Origin: Faecalibacterium sp. An121 | GTDB taxonomy: Bacteria; Bacillota; Clostridia; Oscillospirales; Ruminococcaceae | DNA length: 51,221 nt | Reading direction: 5' to 3' | Assembly (NCBI RefSeq): GCF_002160915.1 | Contig: NZ_NFLM01000018.1 | Location: 1-51,221 of the forward strand | Shown: one piece after another, positions 7,351-14,129 of the stretch | Position numbering within the stretch: position 1 is the stretch's first letter | Layout of the letters: each line of letters starts with the position of its first letter | Notes under the pieces: model-generated | Told to the model about the DNA's origin: nothing | Databases searched by the model: none | What the model saw: the letters and a program-made list of their open reading frames with translations, nothing else | Translations under genes and position numbers: made by a program

Positions 7351-8495
7351 GCGTTTTCTTCCTCGGGCAGGCGGGCCACCAGCACCGCAAACACCAGCAT
7401 CCCCACACAGGGCACGATGTTGGAGGCCATGCCCGCGGTGAGGCCCGCGTACTCGGCCACCACCCCGATGATCCAGGGCATGACGATGGCGCCCAGGCTG
7501 GCCGCCGGCAGCAGGATGGCAATGCTGGTGACGGTGGTCATCCGGCCTGCCGCCGCCACTGCCGTGGGGTTCATCCCCGCCATGGCAAAGGCGAACAGGA
7601 ACAGCAGCAGGATGGCCGGGGTCTGGCTGCGGGCCAGCATCAGGCCCAGATAGGTGACGATGCACCCGGCGCCCATCCCCACCATGGCCCTGCGCGGGTT
7701 TCGGAAGGGGAACACAAAGGCGATCAGCATCCGGGCGATCAGGGTAGCCCCCCACATCACCGTGACGGTGTAGGTGCTGAGGGCCCCGGCGATGATGCCG
7801 CTGTCCTTGAAGTAGGTGACCATCCACCCGGTGACGCTGGTCTCAGCGGCGTTCTGGCAGAAGATCAGCCCTACCAGCAGCCAGAACCGGGCGCTGCGCA
7901 GAAAGCTCCAGTCGATCCGTCCGCCTCCCTTTTTGCCGCCGGCCTCCTCCATGGGGGTGAGGGCGAACACCGCCCACAGCAGCCCGCCCAGGATGGCCAG
8001 CAGCAACAGGGGGGCCTTGTCCCCTGCCCGGGCTGCCGCCGCGATCAGGAAGGGGCACAGCAGCGCCCCGCAGGCATAGCAGCTGTGCATGATGTTCATG
8101 CCGCGGGTGCGGTCGGAGCTGCTGTTGCCCACCAGGACCGTGCAGGTGTTGATCACCTGGCCCTTGGCGCAGCCCGCCAGGAAAAAGCCCACCGCCAGCA
8201 GGGGCACCGCTCCCGTAAAGCCCATCAGGCCGTAACCCACCAGGTATCCCAGGGACAGGAGCAGGACGCTGGGCTTCATCCCGAGGACGCCGGGCAGCAC
8301 CCCCGACACAAAGCCCGCCGCCAGGTTGCCCAGGCTCATCAGGGAGAGCAGGGTGCCCGTGACGCCGTAGGCAAAGCCATACTGCTCCTGCAGCAGGCTG
8401 ACCACCACCCCGCTGGAAATGGCGCAGATGCCGCTGAAGAAAAAGGCCGCAAAGCCTGCGCTGCGCCGCCGGGCCAAAAGCTGTTGCTGGTTCAT
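7347..8495 (-). CDS. MFS transporter
   Basis: This 382-residue protein has about 12 hydrophobic segments and the major facilitator layout. It contains a long charged central loop (TPMEEAGGKKGGGRIDW) between the two halves and Arg-rich cytoplasmic turns such as FPFRNPRRAM. The substrate cannot be assigned. The ATG at 8495 follows GAGG. A frame open further upstream would run backwards through a terminator and into the rnfB region and is not used. Its TAA overlaps the TAG of queH on the other strand, so no terminator separates the two genes. Confidence 0.82.
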   Translation of the reverse strand: MNQQQLLARRRSAGFAAFFFSGICAISSGVVVSLLQEQYGFAYGVTGTLLSLMSLGNLAAGFVSGVLPGVLGMKPSVLLLSLGYLVGYGLMGFTGAVPLLAVGFFLAGCAKGQVINTCTVLVGNSSSDRTRGMNIMHSCYACGALLCPFLIAAAARAGDKAPLLLLAILGGLLWAVFALTPMEEAGGKKGGGRIDWSFLRSARFWLLVGLIFCQNAAETSVTGWMVTYFKDSGIIAGALSTYTVTVMWGATLIARMLIAFVFPFRNPRRAMVGMGAGCIVTYLGLMLARSQTPAILLLFLFAFAMAGMNPTAVAAAGRMTTVTSIAILLPAASLGAIVMPWIIGVVAEYAGLTAGMASNIVPCVGMLVFAVLVARLPEEENA

Positions 8496-8511
8496 AACCC
8501 TAACCTCACTC

Positions 8512-8556
8512 AAAAAAGCCCCGCAGGGGCCGGCGCTGCCGGACCACCTGCGGGGC
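8512..8556 (-). terminator. terminator of the rnf operon
   Basis: Arms 8547-8556 and 8518-8527 (GCCCCGCAGG/CCTGCGGGGC) are followed, in the leftward direction, by six T residues (8512-8517). It lies 16 bases past the rnfB stop. Confidence 0.85.
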
Positions 8557-8572
8557 GTTGTGTCGTTGTGCC

Positions 8573-9373
8573 TTACCCGTTCTTTTTGAGAGGGTAGGTG
8601 ATGATCTTCTTGGGGCACTTGGCCACGCAGGTGCCGCAGCCGGTGCACTTGGTATAGTCGATGCGGGCCAGGTTGTCGGTGACGTGGATGGCGTCCGCCG
8701 GGCAGTTGCGCTGGCACATACCGCAGGCGATGCAGGCGGTGGCGCATTCCTTCATGGCCACCGGGCCGCGGTCGCAGTTGGAGCACATGACCACCGGCTT
8801 GTCGGGGCCGGCATCCTGGATCATGATGACATGCTTGGGGCAGACGGCTGCACAGGCGCCGCAGCCGGTGCACTTGTCCTGGTCCACCACCGCCACTCCA
8901 TTGACCACATGGATGGCGTCGAACTTACAGGCCTTGACGCAGTCGCCCAGGCCCGCACAGGCAAAGGAGCAGTCCTTGGGTCCGCCATACAGCCCGGCCG
9001 CAGCCGCGCAGCTCTGGATTCCCTTGTATTCATAGCTGGGCTTGCAGTTGTCCCGGCTGCCCTGGCACTGGACCACCGCCTTTTTGACGGTGGCGGACAC
9101 CTCGGCGCCCATGATCTTGCCGATGGCGGCGGCAGCTTTGGGGCCGCCGGGGGCGCACCGGTCGCAGGGGACGCCGTCCATCACGATGGCCTTGGCATAG
9201 TCGGCGCAGCCTGCGTAGCCGCAGCCGCCGCAGTTGGCGCCGGCCAGACAGCCCGTCACCTGCTCGATGCGGGGGTCCTCCTCCACGGCCATGAACTTGG
9301 ATGCAGCAACCAGGATCACCGCGCCCAGAGCGCCCACGACGGTACAGAGGACAACAGCCAATACGATACTCAT
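8573..9373 (-). CDS. rnfB: Rnf complex iron-sulfur subunit RnfB
   Basis: This 266-residue subunit takes electrons from ferredoxin into the ion-pumping Rnf complex (ferredoxin:NAD oxidoreductase). An N-terminal membrane anchor (residues 3-24) is followed by the Fe-S domain with GCLAGANCGGCGYAGC (Cys 42, 48, 51, 56). Four ferredoxin-type motifs then lie between residues 135 and 253, including CTGCGACAAVCP and CTGCGTCVAKCP. The ATG at 9373 has GGGAGGAGG upstream. It is the last gene of rnfCDGEAB, the usual clostridial order, and is followed by a strong terminator. Confidence 0.96.
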   Translation of the reverse strand: MSIVLAVVLCTVVGALGAVILVAASKFMAVEEDPRIEQVTGCLAGANCGGCGYAGCADYAKAIVMDGVPCDRCAPGGPKAAAAIGKIMGAEVSATVKKAVVQCQGSRDNCKPSYEYKGIQSCAAAAGLYGGPKDCSFACAGLGDCVKACKFDAIHVVNGVAVVDQDKCTGCGACAAVCPKHVIMIQDAGPDKPVVMCSNCDRGPVAMKECATACIACGMCQRNCPADAIHVTDNLARIDYTKCTGCGTCVAKCPKKIITYPLKKNG

Positions 9374-9389
9374 TCCGTTTCCTCCTCCC

Positions 9390-10022
9390 TTACAGCGTGA
9401 CGTTGAACAGGTTCTCGACGATGCCGCCAAAGCCCATGAAGGACAGGCTGGTGATCGCCGCCGCGATCAGGGTGATGGGCAGGCCCTTCAGGGGGCCGGG
9501 CGCGTCGCACACTTCCACACGCTTGCGCACGCCGCTGAACAGGCACATGGCCAGCATAAAGCCCACGCCGGAGCCCACCGCGCACACCAGCGCCTCGATG
9601 AAGGCGGGGACAAAGCCCAGGGTGGCCACATCGGCGCCGTAGTCGTCGATGACCAGGATGGTGACGCCCAGCACGCAGCAGTTGGTGGTGATCAGGGGCA
9701 GATAAACGCCCAGGGCGTTATACAGCGACACCACATACTTTTTGAGGAACATCTCGATGAACTGCACCAGCACCGCGATGACCAGGATGAAGACGATGGT
9801 CTGCAAATAGCCCAGCCCTGCCGGATCCAGCACAAAGATCTGGATGGGGAAGGTGACCAGGGTCGACATGAACATGACGAAGATGACGGCGCCCGACATA
9901 CCCAGCGCCGAGTCCAGCTTTTTGGAAACGCCCAGGAACGGGCAGATGCCAAGGAACTTCACCAGCACATAGTTGTTCACCAGGATCATGCTGAAGAAGA
10001 TGGCCGCAAGTTTGACGATCAT
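9390..10022 (-). CDS. rnfA: Rnf complex subunit RnfA
   Basis: This 210-residue membrane subunit has about six transmembrane helices and carries the family motifs NNYVLVKFLGICPFLGVSK and LPLITTNCCVLG. In Rnf and the homologous Nqr complex, RnfA and RnfE together hold an intramembrane iron-sulfur centre; the Cys in the first motif and in TTNCCVLG fit that role. It overlaps rnfE by 4 bases and precedes rnfB by 16. Confidence 0.96.
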   Translation of the reverse strand: MIVKLAAIFFSMILVNNYVLVKFLGICPFLGVSKKLDSALGMSGAVIFVMFMSTLVTFPIQIFVLDPAGLGYLQTIVFILVIAVLVQFIEMFLKKYVVSLYNALGVYLPLITTNCCVLGVTILVIDDYGADVATLGFVPAFIEALVCAVGSGVGFMLAMCLFSGVRKRVEVCDAPGPLKGLPITLIAAAITSLSFMGFGGIVENLFNVTL

Positions 10023-10696
10023 TCCTTATCCTCTCCTTCCTGCAAATCCTTGATGGGCTGGCAGCCCACCTTGCGCTCGATGCGGGCATCCAGCTTGTCC
10101 TCCACCCAGACGCAAAGGCCCATCAGCAGACCGAAGCAGAGGAAGGCGCCGGGGGCCTGGGTCATGATGCCGATGGTGACAAAGCCCTCGGGCATCACCT
10201 GGAAGCCCAGCCAGGTGCCGCTGCCCAGGATCTCGCGGATGGTGGCCATCAGCACCACCGTCAGGGTGTAGCCGATGCCCATGCCCACGCCGTCCAGGGC
10301 CGAGTCCACCACGGTGTTCTTGCAGGCGAACATCTCGGCGCGGCCCAGGATGATGCAGTTGACCACGATCAGAGGGATGAACACGCCCAAAGCGTCATAC
10401 AGGCTCTTGGTGTAAGCCTGCATGACCATCTGGACGATGGTGACGAAGCCCGCGATGATGACGATGTAGCAGGGCAGATGCACCTTTGCGGGGATGACAT
10501 TGCGCAGCAGCGCGATGATGACGTTGGAACAGATCAAAACGAAGGTGAACGCGACCCCCATGCCGATGGCGTTGGACACCGCAGTGGTGATGGCCAACGT
10601 GGAGCAGGTGCCCAGAACCAGCCGGAGGACCGGGTTCTCCTTGATGATGCCATTGGTAAGGATGCTTACCTTGGAGACTTTTTCTTCCTGTGCCAT
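10019..10696 (-). CDS. rnfE: Rnf complex subunit RnfE
   Basis: This 225-residue membrane subunit is homologous to RnfA, with inverted topology in the complex. Conserved features are NPVLRLVLGTCSTLAITT near the N-terminus and FIPLIVVNCIILGRAE in the middle, each with one of the conserved Cys. About six membrane segments are present, followed by a charged cytoplasmic tail. It starts 15 bases after rnfG and overlaps rnfA by 4 bases. Confidence 0.96.
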   Translation of the reverse strand: MAQEEKVSKVSILTNGIIKENPVLRLVLGTCSTLAITTAVSNAIGMGVAFTFVLICSNVIIALLRNVIPAKVHLPCYIVIIAGFVTIVQMVMQAYTKSLYDALGVFIPLIVVNCIILGRAEMFACKNTVVDSALDGVGMGIGYTLTVVLMATIREILGSGTWLGFQVMPEGFVTIGIMTQAPGAFLCFGLLMGLCVWVEDKLDARIERKVGCQPIKDLQEGEDKE

Positions 10697-10711
10697 TCTT
10701 ACCAGCCTCCT

Positions 10712-11275
10712 TTATGCAAGTTCGTTGTAGCAGTTGATGCAGTCGTTGATGGCCGCAAACAGGGCGTCGGACGAATAGGTGGCGCCGCTGATGCCGTCAT
10801 AGCCCTGGCCCTTGGCGATGTTGGCGGTGCCGTCCATCCCCTCGAACTGGGTCAGGAAGTCAGCCGCTGCCACACGGTCGCCGATGCCGGCGGTCTGGCT
10901 GGAAGCGTCCACATAGATGCCGGTGACGGTGCCGGCGGTGTCAAAGCCCATGATGACGTTCACCAGGCCGCCGTTGTAGCCGGTCTCCCCCGCCTGGACG
11001 GCAATGGAACCGTCGGGCGCACGCACGGCGCCGCTGACGCCGGGGGTGGTGTAGTCGGTGATCTCCTCCAGCTCGGTGGCATCCGAGACGGTGGGGATGA
11101 CCTGGACATAAGCCGCCAGGGTGTCAGCTTTCTGGTTGGCCTCGATGACCGGCGCGGTGACCGAGTTGACCAGGGCCAGCAGCAGGCTGACCACCAGCGA
11201 GCTGACCGTCAGCACCAGGATGGGTTTGACGGTGCTCTCCCAATTGGAGTTTGCAGACTTTGCAGCGTTGCTCAT
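10712..11275 (-). CDS. rnfG: Rnf complex flavoprotein RnfG
   Basis: This 187-residue subunit has one N-terminal transmembrane helix (about residues 18-40) and an extracytoplasmic FMN-binding domain. The covalent FMN motif is SGAT at 163-166, with Thr166 the expected attachment residue by homology to RnfG and NqrC. The gene overlaps rnfD by 4 bases, indicating coupled translation. No ApbE-type FMN transferase gene, needed to attach the flavin, is visible in this window. Confidence 0.95.
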   Translation of the reverse strand: MSNAAKSANSNWESTVKPILVLTVSSLVVSLLLALVNSVTAPVIEANQKADTLAAYVQVIPTVSDATELEEITDYTTPGVSGAVRAPDGSIAVQAGETGYNGGLVNVIMGFDTAGTVTGIYVDASSQTAGIGDRVAAADFLTQFEGMDGTANIAKGQGYDGISGATYSSDALFAAINDCINCYNELA

Positions 11276-12234
11276 TTGGAAGCAGCCTCCTTCCCTGCCT
11301 TCTTGGCGGACTTGACGTAGCCATAGGGAGTCTGGCGGGTGGCGTCATTGATGAAGGGCACCCACAGGTTCATGAACAGCAGCGCGAAGGACACGCCCTC
11401 GGTGTAGCTGCCCCAGTAGCGGATGGCAAAGGTGACAAGGCCCAGGCAGACGCCGTACAGCAGCTTGCCCTTCAGAGTGAAGGGGCTGGTGACATAGTCG
11501 GTGGCCATGAACACCGCGCCGAACAGCAGACCGCCGCTGAGCACCTCCACAAGGCTCTCGTGGAGGCTCTGGGTGGCGATGAGGTAGAACAGGAACATAC
11601 TGCCCACATAGCTCAGCGGGATGGCGGGGCTGATGGTCCGGGTGACCACCAGGTAGACAAAGCCCAGCAGGATGGCCAGGGCGCAGGTCTCGCCCAGGAC
11701 GCCGCCGTGGATGCCCATGAACAGGTCGAACAGGTTCAGGCGGGCGGGATCGGCCACCTGCAGGGGGGTGGCGCTGGCCAGCTGGTCCACTGCCGCGTCG
11801 GGATAGACCCAGGCGTTCATCTCAGAGGCAAAGCTGACGAACAGCACGATGCGGCCCACCAGGGCGGGGTTGGCAAAGTTCATGCCGATGCCGCCGAACA
11901 GCTGCTTGGTGATGAGGATGGCTGCCACACAGCCCACCGCCAGCTGGCCCAGGGGCATCCCCACGGGCACGTTCATGGCCAGGATGATGCCGGTGACCAC
12001 CGCGGACAGGTCCCCGATGGGGTTGGGCCGCTTGAGCAGCTTGCAGTACAGCCACTCCAGCGCCACGCACACCACCACCGAGAAGGCGGTGACCAGCAGC
12101 GCCCGCAGGCCAAAAATGACCGCCGAGGCCACCACCACCGGGCACAGGGCCACGATCACGTTGGCCATCAGGCTGCGGGTGGTCTCATCCGAGCGCACAT
12201 GGGGGGAGGCCGAAACAATAAGCTTTGTATCCAT
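11272..12234 (-). CDS. rnfD: Rnf complex flavoprotein RnfD
   Basis: This 320-residue membrane subunit has about eight to ten hydrophobic segments and is homologous to NqrB. It opens with LIVSASPHVRSDETTRSLM, close to the family's consensus start. The probable covalent FMN site is ASAT at 153-156, with Thr156 as the linking residue. The GGIGMNFANPALVGR segment is also conserved. It starts 2 bases after rnfC and overlaps rnfG. Confidence 0.95.
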   Translation of the reverse strand: MDTKLIVSASPHVRSDETTRSLMANVIVALCPVVVASAVIFGLRALLVTAFSVVVCVALEWLYCKLLKRPNPIGDLSAVVTGIILAMNVPVGMPLGQLAVGCVAAILITKQLFGGIGMNFANPALVGRIVLFVSFASEMNAWVYPDAAVDQLASATPLQVADPARLNLFDLFMGIHGGVLGETCALAILLGFVYLVVTRTISPAIPLSYVGSMFLFYLIATQSLHESLVEVLSGGLLFGAVFMATDYVTSPFTLKGKLLYGVCLGLVTFAIRYWGSYTEGVSFALLFMNLWVPFINDATRQTPYGYVKSAKKAGKEAASK

Positions 12235-12236
12235 GG

Positions 12237-13559
12237 TTACTTATTGCCTCCTTTTTTGATCTCACTGAGATAGTATTCCTTGGCCAGGCTCATCATCTGG
12301 GTGCAGGGACGCTTGGCCGGGCAGACGAAGGCGCAGGAGCCGCAGTTGAAGCAGTAATCCACGTGCAGCTTGCCCAGCTCCTCCACATCACGGGCGGCAT
12401 AGGCGGTGTTGACCTCCACCGGAGCCAGGCCCATGGGGCAGTACTCGATGCAGCGGCCGCAGCGGATGCAGGGCTCGGCTGCGGGCTGGGCGGCGCTGAC
12501 CTGGCTGAGCAGGATCAGGCCGCCGGTGGTCTTGGTGGTGGGATAGCTCAGATCCTCCACGGCGGGGCCCATCATGGCGCCGCCGGCGATGACCTTGCCC
12601 AGGGTGACCTCCGGCTTGAGGCCGGCGGCCTGGATGATATCCTGGTAGGGCGTGCCCACTGGCACGATCAGGTTCTGCGGCTTGGCGCAGGCGTCGCCGT
12701 CCACCGTGACGATCCGCTCCACCACCGGCATACCGGTGGCCAGGTATTTGCCCAGCATACTGACCGAGGTCACATTCATGACGATGGCGCCGGCGTCGGC
12801 GGGCAGGCCCCCGTGGGGCACTTCCCGGCCCAGGCACTTCTCGATCAGGATCAGTTCGCTGCCGGTGCCGTAGACGCTGGGCAGCGGCTTGACGTCCACA
12901 TTGGACAGGCCTTCGGTCTTCTGGCACAGCAGGTCGATGCACTCAGGCTTGTTCTTCTCGATGCCGATGATGCACCGGGGAATACCGGTGTACTGCAGCA
13001 CCGCCTGGATGCCCCGGACGATATCGTCAGAGCTGGTAAGCATCTCCTGGGTGTCGCTGGTCAGCCAGACTTCGCACTCCGACGCATTGATCAGCAGCGT
13101 GTCCACCGGGCACTTGGGCTGCAGTTTGACATCGGTGGGGAAGCCTGCGCCTCCCAGGCCCACCAGGCCGCTGGCGCGGACCGCCGCCAGGAAACTGGCC
13201 TTGTCGGTGACTTTGGGCGGCTGGACGGCAGGGTCCACCGTCTGCTGGCCGTCGGTCTGGATGACCACTGCATCGCACGCCTTGCCGTTGGCCAGGCGGA
13301 AGGGCTCCACTGCGGTGACGGTGCCCGACACGCTGGAGTGGATATTGGCCGAGACGACGCCTGCGGCTTCCCCGATCAGGGTGCCCACACACACCTTGTC
13401 GCCCTTTTTGACAACGGCCTTGGCCGGGGCGCCGATATGCTGGCTCATCAGGATGCGCACCTGCGCGGGCAGGGGCATCGGGACAGGCTTGCTTGCAGCG
13501 GTCGCTTTGTCATGCGGCGTATGCGCGCCAAGCGCCGCACGTTTCAGCTTGTTCAACAT
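12237..13559 (-). CDS. rnfC: Rnf complex NADH-binding subunit RnfC
   Basis: This 440-residue peripheral subunit carries the NAD and FMN sites and passes electrons between ferredoxin and NAD. The N-terminal SQHIGAPAKAVVKKGD segment, the Gly-rich GLGGAGFPTDVK and two ferredoxin motifs (Cys 364/367/370/374 and 403/406/409/413) are in the expected order. The N-terminus is slightly atypical: the usual GGVHP motif is replaced by LGAHTP. The ATG at 13559 has only a G-rich stretch as ribosome site. It is first in the operon, behind the promoter at 13659-13686. Confidence 0.95.
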   Translation of the reverse strand: MLNKLKRAALGAHTPHDKATAASKPVPMPLPAQVRILMSQHIGAPAKAVVKKGDKVCVGTLIGEAAGVVSANIHSSVSGTVTAVEPFRLANGKACDAVVIQTDGQQTVDPAVQPPKVTDKASFLAAVRASGLVGLGGAGFPTDVKLQPKCPVDTLLINASECEVWLTSDTQEMLTSSDDIVRGIQAVLQYTGIPRCIIGIEKNKPECIDLLCQKTEGLSNVDVKPLPSVYGTGSELILIEKCLGREVPHGGLPADAGAIVMNVTSVSMLGKYLATGMPVVERIVTVDGDACAKPQNLIVPVGTPYQDIIQAAGLKPEVTLGKVIAGGAMMGPAVEDLSYPTTKTTGGLILLSQVSAAQPAAEPCIRCGRCIEYCPMGLAPVEVNTAYAARDVEELGKLHVDYCFNCGSCAFVCPAKRPCTQMMSLAKEYYLSEIKKGGNK

Positions 13560-13658
13560 GAACTATACAATCCCCCATTCTGCTTTGGGCCGCAGAGCTG
13601 CCTCCTGTGCCGGCAAAAAAGCACTGGGCGCTGCGGCTGCTGCTTGCTGATATATTTT

Positions 13659-13686
13659 ATTGTATCATTTCCCGGATTGAAGTCAA
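13659..13686 (-). promoter_or_regulatory. rnf operon promoter
   Basis: Reading leftward, TTGACT (13681-13686), 16 bases, TACAAT (13659-13664). The leader is about 93 bases. The rest of the interval 13560-13865 holds this promoter, the promoter of the small peptide gene and an AT-rich stretch (13687-13760) with nothing else I recognise. Confidence 0.75.
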
Positions 13687-13773
13687 CGCCAAATAAGCTA
13701 AAAAATGTCCGAAAGTGAAAATTTCATAACGTTAGTATATCCTAATCCATCCATTTTTCGGGGAGATGCGGGT

Positions 13774-13802
13774 TTGCCAACAGGGCCCGGGTATGCTATA
13801 CT
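13774..13802 (+). promoter_or_regulatory. promoter of the 42-residue peptide gene
   Basis: TTGCCA (13774-13779), 17 bases, TATACT (13797-13802), with TGC directly before the -10 (extended -10, TATGCTATACT). Confidence 0.75.
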
Positions 13803-13865
13803 ATATGAATAACAAAGCCATGGCGGGCCGATGTTCTGCCGCCCGCCCCATAAGGAGGTCCAGAC

Positions 13866-13994
13866 ATGAAAGTTCTCAAAGCGATGCTCGTTGCCCTCAC
13901 CGCGGCCGCCCTTGCCGCAACGGCGCTGCTGCTGTTGTGTCAGGCCAAAAATGCGCCGCACTACGTCCGTATTTATGACGCCGGGGACAACTGA
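13866..13994 (+). CDS. 42-residue single-span membrane peptide, unknown
   Basis: This short gene has an excellent ribosome site (AAGGAGG about 7 bases before the ATG), its own extended -10 promoter and a strong terminator 14 bases past the stop. It is therefore a real transcription unit despite its size. The peptide has two Lys in its first five residues, a hydrophobic Ala/Leu-rich segment at about 6-25 with Cys25, and a polar tail with HYVRIYDAGDN. It could be a membrane-anchored micropeptide or a lipoprotein-like secreted peptide. I do not recognise its family. It stands alone between the rnf operon and spoIIE. Confidence 0.7.
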   Translation: MKVLKAMLVALTAAALAATALLLLCQAKNAPHYVRIYDAGDN

Positions 13995-14007
13995 CAAAAA
14001 ACGCCGA

Positions 14008-14050
14008 AAGGGCCCGCCGGGTGCAAGCAAGCGCCCGGCAGGCCCTTTTT
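14008..14050. terminator. bidirectional terminator
   Basis: A GC-rich stem (about 15 bp with two mismatches; arms from 14008 and up to 14043) is followed by T6-T7 on the right and preceded by A6 on the left. It ends the small peptide transcript and probably also the leftward spoIIE transcript. Confidence 0.8.
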
Positions 14051-14129
14051 TCTATCCGCAGCATCACCGTCCTCTGTGCATCCGCTTTGCCCGGTGCGCC
14101 GCTTTGTTTGACGCGGCAGGCGGGTCGAA

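Noticed and set aside
7344-7352. Gene fusion or frameshift at the queH/MFS junction
   Set aside because: The two genes are convergent and simply have overlapping stop codons. Both proteins end at family-typical places.
6360-13668. Identical 14-base element TTTTATTGTATCAT at the purA (6360-6373) and rnfC (13655-13668) promoters
   Set aside because: Both copies lie over AT-rich -10 boxes, where 14-base matches are plausible by chance. The -35 regions and leaders share nothing, so I do not treat it as a common operator.
13640-13670. T-box or riboswitch before rnfC
   Set aside because: The leader is only about 93 bases, with no T-box sequence and no convincing terminator pair.
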